Assembly (NCBI GenBank): GCA_964433715.1
Contig: CAYSSL010000017.1
Span: 1-12,137 of the forward strand
DNA from: XYD1-FULL-44-32 sp964433715
GTDB lineage: Bacteria > Patescibacteriota > Minisyncoccia > Phycocordibacterales > XYD1-FULL-46-19
DNA: 12,137 nucleotides
Reading direction: 5' to 3'
Below the pieces are notes generated by a model that worked only from the letters and a program-made list of their open reading frames with translations, searched no databases and was not told the DNA's origin. How positions within the stretch are numbered: position 1 is the first letter of the stretch; the number at the start of each line of letters is the position of its first letter. The position numbers and the translations under genes were made by a program. Of the stretch, positions 5,921 through 12,137 are shown piece after piece.

Positions 5921-8900
5921 CTAAGAATTTTTAGCGGACATAATAACCTCGCGAGTTTTTGCTAGAGCTTCGGCAAAACTCTGCTTTTTAAAGCTGAACG
6001 CTCGGGCTGGTTGAGCAAAGCGCCCCGTCCGGTCGTAGATATTGGTTAGCATTATTTTTTTATCAGTCGGGTCAATAACAATACTGCCTTGCACGCCATC
6101 TATTTTTTTAAGCCATAAGTCACCCTTTTTGGTTATTTCAACCACCTTTGGGCTATTAGGTATCAAATCTTTACCAAAAACTGCTTGCCAGTATTCGGCT
6201 TTGTCGGGAAAGGCGAGGGCTTTGGCGAGGGCGAGTTCGCGGGCTGGCTCCCACTGGAGTCTGTCGGTAAAATTGATAGCGGTTTTTATAACCTCGGGTC
6301 GAGCTTTTAGGTCGTAGAGGTTGTTAAAAATATCAATCTGGCCTTTATCTAGTTGTCCTCGTTCATCAAACAAACCAGCAAAACCATCTTGTGCAAACAT
6401 TCTGGTCATGCTGTCAAAACGTCCCCCTGCGACAATCGTGCCATCGGCGTTTAGACCTTCAACTTTGTGACTTAGACCAAGTTCGGTTAGTTGTTTGGCG
6501 GCTTGAGTTGATAAGCCAAAGCGATCTCCCAAATTCATAATTGCTTTTTCGTAAGACAAAGCGGTGGGAGCGGGTATGTTTTCTGGAGGGTGATTAGGAG
6601 TTTTAATTGTAATTTTTTCTAAATCAGGATATTTATCTTTGGCTGGCGTTAGTTCTTCTAGTTCTGATTTGATAGCGGTTTTTTCAACGATTGAACTGTT
6701 GGGGGTACTGGTTTCCACTGGGTTGGTATCAAAATCTTGGGCGACCGTAGCCTCGTTTTTACCTAGTTGTTGATCTAAAATCTCTTGCCACTTCTTTTCT
6801 GATGTCTCACGAGCAAAGTCTATAGCGGGCGAATTGGTGCCAACTTTTTCTTCGGAGCGTTCAATAAGGGGGTCAATAATATTTTTCTTTAATCCATCGT
6901 AGTCAGTTATTTCTAACTTGCCTTTGTCAAAGGTGGCATATTTTTCAAGGTCTTCATGAGAAATACCAGCAATACTACGGCCTTTAAAGATTTCTCGTAC
7001 ATTAGCCAAGACATTTTCTATTTGACCACCTTCGCTTGCTTGTAGGGTTTTATCACTTCCGACATCAAATGATTTGGTAACTACCCGTCTCAAGGCTTGG
7101 TCTAGAGTGGGGAAGTCACCATTTGAGCCAATGTCATAAGACATAGTTTCCATAGCGGGTGTTGCTGCCGCCGAGCTTGCCTCCACCACACTAGGAGCGC
7201 GCAGTGGGGTGGGGACTTCGGTGGCAGTTGGCTTTGGTTCTACAGTTTCGTCGCCTATTTGGGCGGCCGCCCCACCAGTTTTTCCTGTCGGCAGGTCTTC
7301 TAGAGGAAATATATTATCTATTAGATGTTTGGTGGCTAGACCAAGGGAAGCAAAGGTAGCTCCGTAAGCAGCTCCAATAGCGATTTGTTTTCGGACATAA
7401 GCTTTCTGCTTTTTGTCCAGCTTTAAGTTATTAATTTTAAGGATTTCATCCAATCTTTTTTCTACGTTACTTCTGCCGACCGTGGTTAGAATTTGAAGTT
7501 TAGTTTCTGCTTCTATAACGGTTTGAATCAAGTCGTACTGGTTATCTATTTTTTCATCTTTGTCACCAAAACTGACCTGACCATCTAATACTTTTCTTTT
7601 AGTATAATTTGTTCGCACTTTAAGTTCGACTAAAGTCTTGGTATATTCTTCGTCGTCGGGCGATAAAGATTCAATTTTTTCGTTTAATTTGGCCAGCTTG
7701 TCGGCTAAAGACTTTGCTCCTACGGCTGTGTTAAAGTTTTTAGCTTTTTCTTGTTCAAGAGCTTTTTTTAGTTTGGTTTGCCTGTCTGTTAGCTCTATTT
7801 TTCTTTGTCGCGACAGAGATGGGTTGTTTTCTGCTAGTGTTTTACTAATCTCGCTCAGCTCTTCGCGCATATTTACTACCTTATTTTCTCCTCGTGACCC
7901 TTTTTCATTTCGGCTAATGGTATCTTGACCTCTTTTATATCCACGATAACCACCAACAGCACCGGCGGCTAGGGGTAGGCCAATGGTGCCAATTAGACTC
8001 ACAAAGAGTGAGCGGGTGACATATCCTGAGGCAAACATCAAACCTCGCTCGGTCACAATATTGTTTAAGGCTTTTTGCCAGACGGCTTGATCTTTGATTT
8101 GTAAAATGATTTTTTCAGCGGCCGGATGTTGGTTGGCAAACTGGTTGAGTTTTATCGTCGCTTCGGCTTTTTGGAGTGATACAATATCTACGGTATTCCA
8201 GCCTATTAATATTTCTCGACGTGCTTTATTGTATTCTTGACGTAATTTTTCATGTTCCTCTTTTTGTTTTTTGGTGGCACTAGGAAGAGTCCATTCATAG
8301 GGAATATGGGCTATTTGGTTCGCAATCTCATTAAATTTTTCAACTTCACGTCTAGTTTCGGGTGTACTGTCGGCGGGGTCGGGAGTAGGTATAAAATCAA
8401 TAACCAGCGAGCCATCTGTTTTTTCATGAGCGGTGGTGCCCATTTCTTGTATCCCCATTGTTAGCTGTTCTAAGACGGTTCGGTGAGTCTCTAGGCCGCC
8501 AGACATTAGATTGTTGGCGACTTCTTTTTCCGCTTTGGCAATCTGATATTTTTGGGTAATATTTCGCCACAGCTTCTTTGGCCAAGACTTTTGGCTAGTT
8601 TGCTCATTGAAGTTTTGGTAGCCTTCCTCTTGGATGCGGCCTAGGGTAATTTGTTTTAGATTTTCTAAAATCAGACGCCTTTGACCGTAGGTTAATTCAG
8701 AAAATCCTTCAATTTCATTTAGATTCTCTAAAGTTAAGCCAAAATTTCCAGCCTCGGAAGTCATTTTTTGTTTCTCGGCAGGAGATAGTTCTATTTCTAT
8801 TGATTCTTGATTGGCTTCAGCGGCAGCAGCAAAGGCACGCTCCTGTTCTTGGGCCTCTAGGCCTCTTAGTAGTTCATCTGCCTCTTGCATTGTTTCTGAT

Positions 8901-10375
8901 GGTTCAGCGGAAGGAGTTTCTTCTGCTGTGGCTAGCCCCTCAGCGCCTTGTTCAGGTAAATCACCGTCTGGGGATAAAAATTTATCTCTATTCCAGTCGG
9001 CTAGATTGTCGGCCGGCTCTGTTTCTGATGGTATGGCTGTAGCGGCTGGATTCTCGGCTGGTGCTTCTGGTGGTTGGGGAGAATTGTTTGACTGTTGTAG
9101 ATCTAAAACTTTTCCTCGCAAACCGCCGCCGTTGGTTATTTCAAGTTCATTTTCTTTGGTTGGTTCTTGGCGGTAGTTTTCAATCGTAGCTATTAGTTCG
9201 TCCGAGCTGTATTTTACCCGCGAAGTATTAATTTCACCTATTTCACGCAAAATATCATAGAGTTGGTCAAAATCATTAGCCGAGTTGATTTTATCAATCA
9301 ACTCTTGTTTAGCTAGTCTTTCCTTTTCTTTTTTATTTGGACGGCGGCGAAGTTTAAATTCACCGTTATTTTCACCCCTAGTTAATTCTCTGTCATATGC
9401 TTTTTGCGCTTCTAATTTCTCTTCTTCTGTTGGCTCAGCGGAGCTTGAGTTTTCTGGTGGGGTAGGGATGGGCTCTGGTGTGGCCACCGTTGCGGCGGGT
9501 TCTTTGGGTGTTGTCGGCTTGTGATTTCTCAAAAACTCATTTATTTCAGCTACCAGCTTGTCTTCTTCTCTTAGAGCAACAAGGTCTCGACCGACGTCAT
9601 TTTTTTCATTTTTTAAGTTTTTTAGTTCCAGTTCTATTTCCTCGGGGGCGAGGGTGCCGGTGTCTATTTTATTTTTTAGGGCTGTAAAATTGTCACTCAA
9701 AATATTTTTTTTGGCTTCCATTTCTGACCTAACTTTCCGTTTTAGCTCATTGATATAAAGATTGAATTCTAAGATTGAGCTTTGGGTGTTGATATCTAGT
9801 CCCAGACTATTGACTTGACCGGTTAATTCAATTTTTTCTTTATTTAAAATTTGTAGTTCTATTAAACCTTTGTTGGCAGAAAAGGACTGGTCTTCTATTT
9901 GCCTTTTTACTTCAGCAAAATTTTCCGCCAGTTTTTTATAGCGCACTTCATACTCGGCCTTATCAATAGTGGGAGAGATTTCTTGGGGTGGTTGGGTGGG
10001 TACTGCTGGTTTTTCACCAGCTTCTGGTGTTGATTCTTTTGGTTTTTCCATAGTTATGTTTAAGCTATTTATTTTTTCTCTAATTTCTTTAGTTAATTCG
10101 GTTAAAGTTTGTTGGCGGTCTGGTTTTAAATCGTTGTGGGAAATTGCTTCTTCGTATTGCTTCATTGCTTCTTGAAATTTGGTTGTAGCAACGGAACTGT
10201 CTATAACTGGGTCTTCTAAATAAGCCAGCAGACCTTTTAAAGATTTCTTGGTGTCTAGATATAGTTCTTGTATCTCTGGAGACTGAGGCAGGTTATTTTT
10301 AATATCCAACAGTTTAGACATATCCATACCACCGGCAACTGGTTGTTTGTCTGGGCTTGGTCTTTTTTGGGTCAT
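5921..10375 (-). CDS. Giant cysteine-free coiled-coil membrane protein, uncharacterised
   Basis: This 1484-residue protein has no enzyme motif I can recognise. Charged helical or coiled-coil stretches at about 20-110, 139-287, 318-405, 500-780 and 817-990 are joined by Pro/Ala/Thr/Glu-rich linkers (about 110-137, 288-316, 428-498, 1029-1075, 1214-1275). Two hydrophobic segments stand out: about 789-810 (Gly/Pro-rich, followed by a basic patch) and 996-1014 (preceded by basic residues, followed by acidic ones). The region between them should be cytoplasmic and the C-terminal 460 residues outside. With no N-terminal signal peptide, the first segment may be a re-entrant loop and not a true crossing. 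No cysteine occurs in the whole protein. Residues about 545-815 (e.g. LTYGQRRLILENLKQ; TERGLMFASGYVTRSLF) resemble, from memory, a large family found in many Patescibacteria. The gene stands alone, with its own promoter. A structural, envelope or attachment role is a guess. Confidence 0.85.
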   Translation of the reverse strand: MTQKRPSPDKQPVAGGMDMSKLLDIKNNLPQSPEIQELYLDTKKSLKGLLAYLEDPVIDSSVATTKFQEAMKQYEEAISHNDLKPDRQQTLTELTKEIREKINSLNITMEKPKESTPEAGEKPAVPTQPPQEISPTIDKAEYEVRYKKLAENFAEVKRQIEDQSFSANKGLIELQILNKEKIELTGQVNSLGLDINTQSSILEFNLYINELKRKVRSEMEAKKNILSDNFTALKNKIDTGTLAPEEIELELKNLKNEKNDVGRDLVALREEDKLVAEINEFLRNHKPTTPKEPAATVATPEPIPTPPENSSSAEPTEEEKLEAQKAYDRELTRGENNGEFKLRRRPNKKEKERLAKQELIDKINSANDFDQLYDILREIGEINTSRVKYSSDELIATIENYRQEPTKENELEITNGGGLRGKVLDLQQSNNSPQPPEAPAENPAATAIPSETEPADNLADWNRDKFLSPDGDLPEQGAEGLATAEETPSAEPSETMQEADELLRGLEAQEQERAFAAAAEANQESIEIELSPAEKQKMTSEAGNFGLTLENLNEIEGFSELTYGQRRLILENLKQITLGRIQEEGYQNFNEQTSQKSWPKKLWRNITQKYQIAKAEKEVANNLMSGGLETHRTVLEQLTMGIQEMGTTAHEKTDGSLVIDFIPTPDPADSTPETRREVEKFNEIANQIAHIPYEWTLPSATKKQKEEHEKLRQEYNKARREILIGWNTVDIVSLQKAEATIKLNQFANQHPAAEKIILQIKDQAVWQKALNNIVTERGLMFASGYVTRSLFVSLIGTIGLPLAAGAVGGYRGYKRGQDTISRNEKGSRGENKVVNMREELSEISKTLAENNPSLSRQRKIELTDRQTKLKKALEQEKAKNFNTAVGAKSLADKLAKLNEKIESLSPDDEEYTKTLVELKVRTNYTKRKVLDGQVSFGDKDEKIDNQYDLIQTVIEAETKLQILTTVGRSNVEKRLDEILKINNLKLDKKQKAYVRKQIAIGAAYGATFASLGLATKHLIDNIFPLEDLPTGKTGGAAAQIGDETVEPKPTATEVPTPLRAPSVVEASSAAATPAMETMSYDIGSNGDFPTLDQALRRVVTKSFDVGSDKTLQASEGGQIENVLANVREIFKGRSIAGISHEDLEKYATFDKGKLEITDYDGLKKNIIDPLIERSEEKVGTNSPAIDFARETSEKKWQEILDQQLGKNEATVAQDFDTNPVETSTPNSSIVEKTAIKSELEELTPAKDKYPDLEKITIKTPNHPPENIPAPTALSYEKAIMNLGDRFGLSTQAAKQLTELGLSHKVEGLNADGTIVAGGRFDSMTRMFAQDGFAGLFDERGQLDKGQIDIFNNLYDLKARPEVIKTAINFTDRLQWEPARELALAKALAFPDKAEYWQAVFGKDLIPNSPKVVEITKKGDLWLKKIDGVQGSIVIDPTDKKIMLTNIYDRTGRFAQPARAFSFKKQSFAEALAKTREVIMSAKNS

Positions 10376-10385
10376 ATTTTGTTTA

Positions 10386-10414
10386 ATTGTATCTCTATAC
10401 CACAGTCTTGTCTT
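10386..10414 (-). promoter_or_regulatory. Promoter of the giant gene
   Basis: On the minus strand, AAGACA (10414-10409) stands 17 nt before TACAAT (10391-10386). Transcription would begin near 10380, only about 5 nt before the ATG at 10375. As at csoR, this leaves no space for a Shine-Dalgarno sequence. The -35 matches the consensus at four of six positions, so the call is moderate. Confidence 0.45.
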
Positions 10415-10457
10415 TAGCTTTGGGTAAACAAGTGGGGATATTTTGCCTAAAAATAGG

Positions 10458-10463
10458 TATAAT
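10458..10463 (+). promoter_or_regulatory. -10 element of the right-hand membrane-protein operon
   Basis: A consensus TATAAT lies here with no good -35 at 16-18 nt upstream and no TGn extension. Transcription would start near 10470 and leave about 36 nt before the TTG at 10506. It is divergent from the giant gene's promoter, with the two -10 elements about 66 nt apart, so one regulator could reach both. Confidence 0.4.
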
Positions 10464-10505
10464 TGGTTGATGGGGTTTGGGGTGGCAGTCTAAAACATAC
10501 AAAAA

Positions 10506-10892
10506 TTGACTTCTGTTACAAAATTTCGTGCCCATATTGTGGTAGAGTTTGTGGCAATATGGGTCATTGCTTGGCTTTTATATTTTTTACTGCAAATATT
10601 CTTTTGGGTTGGAGATATATTGGCCAGTCATTTGGTTTTTTTGGCTTCACAGTCGGTCGGTGCCGCCGTGGTGTGTTCTCTGGCGGCGATCTTGGCTCGC
10701 TATTTTTTAGGGCGACGATCGGTGGGGTCTGAGGCTGTTTTAGCTTTAGTTTTTAGTGGGTTGCCTTTTGTTTTTTTGTTGGGCAGTATAAACAAAAACC
10801 ATCTTTTCATGTTGCCAGTAGTGGCGCTAGTGTCGGTGTTGATAGCTCGTCTAATTAAAAATTTATGTCCCATCTGTCGTCGCTATGACTAA
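10506..10892 (+). CDS. Small four-helix membrane protein with C-terminal CPIC
   Basis: I do not recognise this family. The 128-residue product has four hydrophobic segments, at about 12-34, 42-66, 76-94 and 99-116. It ends in the short hydrophilic tail KNLCPICRRYD, with a CxxC pair (C121, C124) that should lie in the cytoplasm by the positive-inside rule. Such a tail may bind zinc or be redox-active, but two cysteines alone are weak evidence. The start is uncertain. TTG at 10506 is the first usable codon after the in-frame stop at 10491-10493, no ATG exists before the first helix, and GTG at 10539 would cut into it. No Shine-Dalgarno sequence is seen. The stop overlaps the start of the next gene by 8 nt, so the two are translationally coupled and their products may interact in the membrane. 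Confidence 0.72.
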   Translation: MTSVTKFRAHIVVEFVAIWVIAWLLYFLLQIFFWVGDILASHLVFLASQSVGAAVVCSLAAILARYFLGRRSVGSEAVLALVFSGLPFVFLLGSINKNHLFMLPVVALVSVLIARLIKNLCPICRRYD

Positions 10893-11478
10893 AGAAATAT
10901 TATTTAAATATAAGGGGGTGGCAATGTTTACGGCCGCTTATTTTATTGGTTTTTGTATTTATTTTGTTTCTATTCGTAATTGGGAGTTTCTTTGGTATAT
11001 CGCGGTTATGTTGTTTTTGTTGGTCCTTATATTTTGGTCACTACCTTATACCAAATTAAGCTCGCTGGCGGTTTGGGGCTTGGCGGTTTGGGGACTACTG
11101 CATATGGCTGGCGGTGGTATACCGGTAAATGATTCGGTGTTGTATGGTTGGAAAATATTACCACTTTTAGATCGGGGTGGAGAATTTTTTATTCTAAAAT
11201 TTGATCAAGTGGTGCATGCTTTTGGCTTTGCGGTCGCCACTTTGGTGATGTATGAAATAATCGGGAGGCGCTGGCGGGGTGGGCGCGGGCTTCTATCTGG
11301 GTTGGCCTTTCTCTCTGGTATGGGTTTGGGGGCGGTAAATGAGATTGTAGAGTTTGTGGCGGTCTTGGTATTTCCGGCCACAGGGGTTGGTGGTTATTAT
11401 AATACTGGGTTGGATTTGGTATTTAATATGCTGGGCGCTATATTAATGGCTTTAGGATTGTATATATGGAAGAAATAA
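10885..11478 (+). CDS. DUF2238/YjdF-like (VanZ-like) polytopic membrane protein
   Basis: The 197-residue protein has about six hydrophobic segments, at roughly 11-30, 35-52, 60-75, 110-127, 137-160 and 176-194. Polar residues sit at membrane positions in an order that recalls the DUF2238/YjdF family (PF09997): H73 with GGG (LLHMAGGG), KFDQVVHAFGF (D107, H111), VNEIVEF (N152, E153, E156) and LDLVFNMLGA (D177, N181). VanZ-like proteins share a similar pattern and are the alternative. The function of both families is unclear. Conserved acidic, His and Asn residues inside the membrane suggest a lipid- or polyprenyl-phosphate-linked activity or metal binding, which is speculation. It overlaps the preceding gene by 8 nt and the CsaA gene by 13 nt, so it is the middle of a coupled operon. 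No Shine-Dalgarno sequence. Confidence 0.75.
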   Translation: MTKEILFKYKGVAMFTAAYFIGFCIYFVSIRNWEFLWYIAVMLFLLVLIFWSLPYTKLSSLAVWGLAVWGLLHMAGGGIPVNDSVLYGWKILPLLDRGGEFFILKFDQVVHAFGFAVATLVMYEIIGRRWRGGRGLLSGLAFLSGMGLGAVNEIVEFVAVLVFPATGVGGYYNTGLDLVFNMLGAILMALGLYIWKK

Positions 11479-11801
11479 GTTATCAAGATTTTGAAAAGAT
11501 AGAATTGCGGGTTGGAACTATTATAGAAGCCGAGAGTTTCCCCGAAGCCAAAAAACCAGCTTATAAGCTGACTATTGATTTTGGTGAATTTGGTTTGAAA
11601 AAATCGAGTGTGCAAATTACGCACTTATATAAGAAAGAAGATTTAGTTGGTACACAAATTGTAGGAGTAATAAATTTCCCCGTTAAACAAATAGGACCTT
11701 TTTTGTCAGAATGTTTAACTACTGGTTTTCCAGACGAAAAAGGACAAGTCGTTTTAGTCCGCCCAGATTTTCCGGTACCAAATGGAGCTAAACTATTTTA
11801 A
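11466..11801 (+). CDS. csaA: CsaA-type tRNA-binding-domain protein
   Basis: The 111 residues form one OB-fold tRNA-binding domain (PF01588) at the length usual for CsaA. Family hallmarks are visible in order: DFEKIELRVGTI (8-19), FPEAKKPAYKLTIDFG (25-40), KSSVQIT (46-52), VINFPVKQIGPFLSE and VPNGAKLF at the end. CsaA is known as a dimeric protein with export-related chaperone activity in Bacillus, and its fold matches the tRNA-binding domains of MetRS and EMAP II. Its cellular role is still unsettled. The ATG at 11466 overlaps the end of the membrane-protein gene by 13 nt; AGGA at 11454-11457 could act as a weak Shine-Dalgarno sequence. Placement in an operon of membrane proteins is at least compatible with a role in protein export. 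Cytoplasmic. Confidence 0.93.
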   Translation: MEEISYQDFEKIELRVGTIIEAESFPEAKKPAYKLTIDFGEFGLKKSSVQITHLYKKEDLVGTQIVGVINFPVKQIGPFLSECLTTGFPDEKGQVVLVRPDFPVPNGAKLF

Positions 11802-11812
11802 TAACTTTAAAA

Positions 11813-12137
11813 ATGAAAATTCAAAATTTTACCGAAAAAGCGGACGAAATAAAACAGGCAATAGATAGATCGACGAATATTTTGTTGCACTTGCACCCTA
11901 GTCCCGACCCCGACTCAGCGGGGTCAACTTTGGCACTAGCCGAATACTGCGAGAGTTTGGGCAAAAAAGTGACTATTATTGGTGGTGATTCAAATTTGTC
12001 GCAAACATTGTCGGTACTACCGGGTTTTGGGCGCATTCTACCCAAAGCTTATGGCGAGATTAGTCCTGCTGACTACGACTTGTTTTTAGTGCTCGATTCA
12101 GGGGCGACCACAATGATTTCTAAAAAAACTGAGGTAA
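11813..12137 (+). CDS. DHH-family phosphoesterase, 3'-truncated by the window edge
   Basis: The frame is open from ATG 11813 to the last base (108 codons plus 1 nt), so the C-terminal part, including the expected DHHA1 domain, is missing. The first catalytic motif is clear: H28-x2-P31-D32-x-D34-x2-G37-S38, matching the HxxPDxDxxGS pattern of DHH/DHHA1 phosphoesterases. A second metal-binding Asp follows in DYDLFLVLDSG (D95). NrnA-type oligoribonuclease/pAp-phosphatase and GdpP-like or RecJ-like relatives share this start; the very short N-terminus before the motif favours a NrnA-like stand-alone enzyme. Such enzymes degrade nanoRNA, pAp or cyclic-dinucleotide products using Mn2+. It begins 11 nt after csaA with no Shine-Dalgarno sequence and is probably in the same operon. 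Confidence 0.9.
   Translation, partial: MKIQNFTEKADEIKQAIDRSTNILLHLHPSPDPDSAGSTLALAEYCESLGKKVTIIGGDSNLSQTLSVLPGFGRILPKAYGEISPADYDLFLVLDSGATTMISKKTEV

Noticed and set aside
5909..5936. Bidirectional terminator between the convergent NUDIX and giant genes
   Set aside because: CGCTA/TAGCG can pair weakly, but the stem lies partly inside the giant gene's coding end and has no proper T-run on either side.
8811..9176. 121-codon open frame on the plus strand inside the giant gene
   Set aside because: It is antisense to the Glu/Ala/Pro-rich linker, giving a Ser/Ala-rich low-complexity product with no promoter or Shine-Dalgarno sequence.
10424..10440. Possible DnaA box near the giant gene's promoter (TATCCCCAC on the minus strand)
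   Set aside because: A single imperfect match to TTATCCACA with no cluster, no AT-rich unwinding region and no replication gene nearby.
10470..10493. Seven-codon ATG mini-frame at the predicted transcript start of the right-hand operon
   Set aside because: Too short to judge; the promoter itself is only moderately supported, and nothing suggests attenuation.
10463..10732. 89-codon plus-strand frame starting TTG at 10463
   Set aside because: It overlaps the better 128-residue membrane-protein frame. Its start lies inside the -10 element, and its Cys/Gly/Phe-rich composition looks like an out-of-frame reading.
1..12137. Alternative genetic code with TGA as glycine
   Set aside because: All genes read full length with only standard codons, and no in-frame TGA is needed to extend or join any conserved domain.

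Overview
The window looks like chromosomal DNA from a bacterium with a compact genome, most likely a Patescibacteria (CPR) lineage. This is inference. It rests on very short intergenic gaps, almost no Shine-Dalgarno sequences, and a very large coiled-coil membrane protein whose central region resembles (from memory) an uncharacterised family common in that group. All complete genes read through in the standard code. Every one of the 12 visible stop codons is TAA or TAG; none is TGA.

Left part (1-4890). The 3' end of a NUDIX hydrolase gene closes with a strong terminator. A four-gene copper-handling operon follows: csoR (Cu(I)-sensing repressor), copA (Cu+-exporting P-type ATPase), a membrane protein with an N-terminal HMA metal-binding domain and a DsbD/TauE-SafE-like transmembrane core, and a membrane-anchored cupredoxin-like protein. 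A perfect 7-3-7 palindrome of the CsoR type lies between the -35 and -10 elements. This suggests that CsoR represses its own operon and that copper relieves the repression. The predicted transcript start falls on or next to the csoR ATG, so the mRNA may be leaderless. Behind the operon lies a small unrecognised gene. It is the only gene here with a near-perfect Shine-Dalgarno sequence, and a terminator follows it.

Middle (4891-5908). An extended -10 promoter with an inverted repeat across its -35 region drives a cupin gene and, 1 nt later, a second NUDIX hydrolase gene.

Centre-right (5921-10375, minus strand). One gene encodes a 1484-residue protein without a single cysteine. It has long charged helical regions, Pro/Ala/Thr-rich linkers, two hydrophobic segments and an unrecognised C-terminal region. 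It is convergent with the NUDIX gene (12 nt apart) and divergent from the next operon.

Right end (10506-12137, plus strand). A tightly packed run encodes a small four-helix membrane protein ending in a CPIC motif, a DUF2238/YjdF-like polytopic membrane protein (8 nt overlap), a CsaA-type tRNA-binding-domain protein (13 nt overlap), and the start of a DHH-family phosphoesterase that leaves the window.

The best candidates for new biology are the Cys-free giant protein, the histidine-free cupredoxin and split HMA/DsbD-like module, and the small gene with the exceptional ribosome binding site. There are no rRNA or tRNA genes, CRISPR arrays, insertion sequences or phage genes that I can support. 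No gene-free gap reaches 300 bases.
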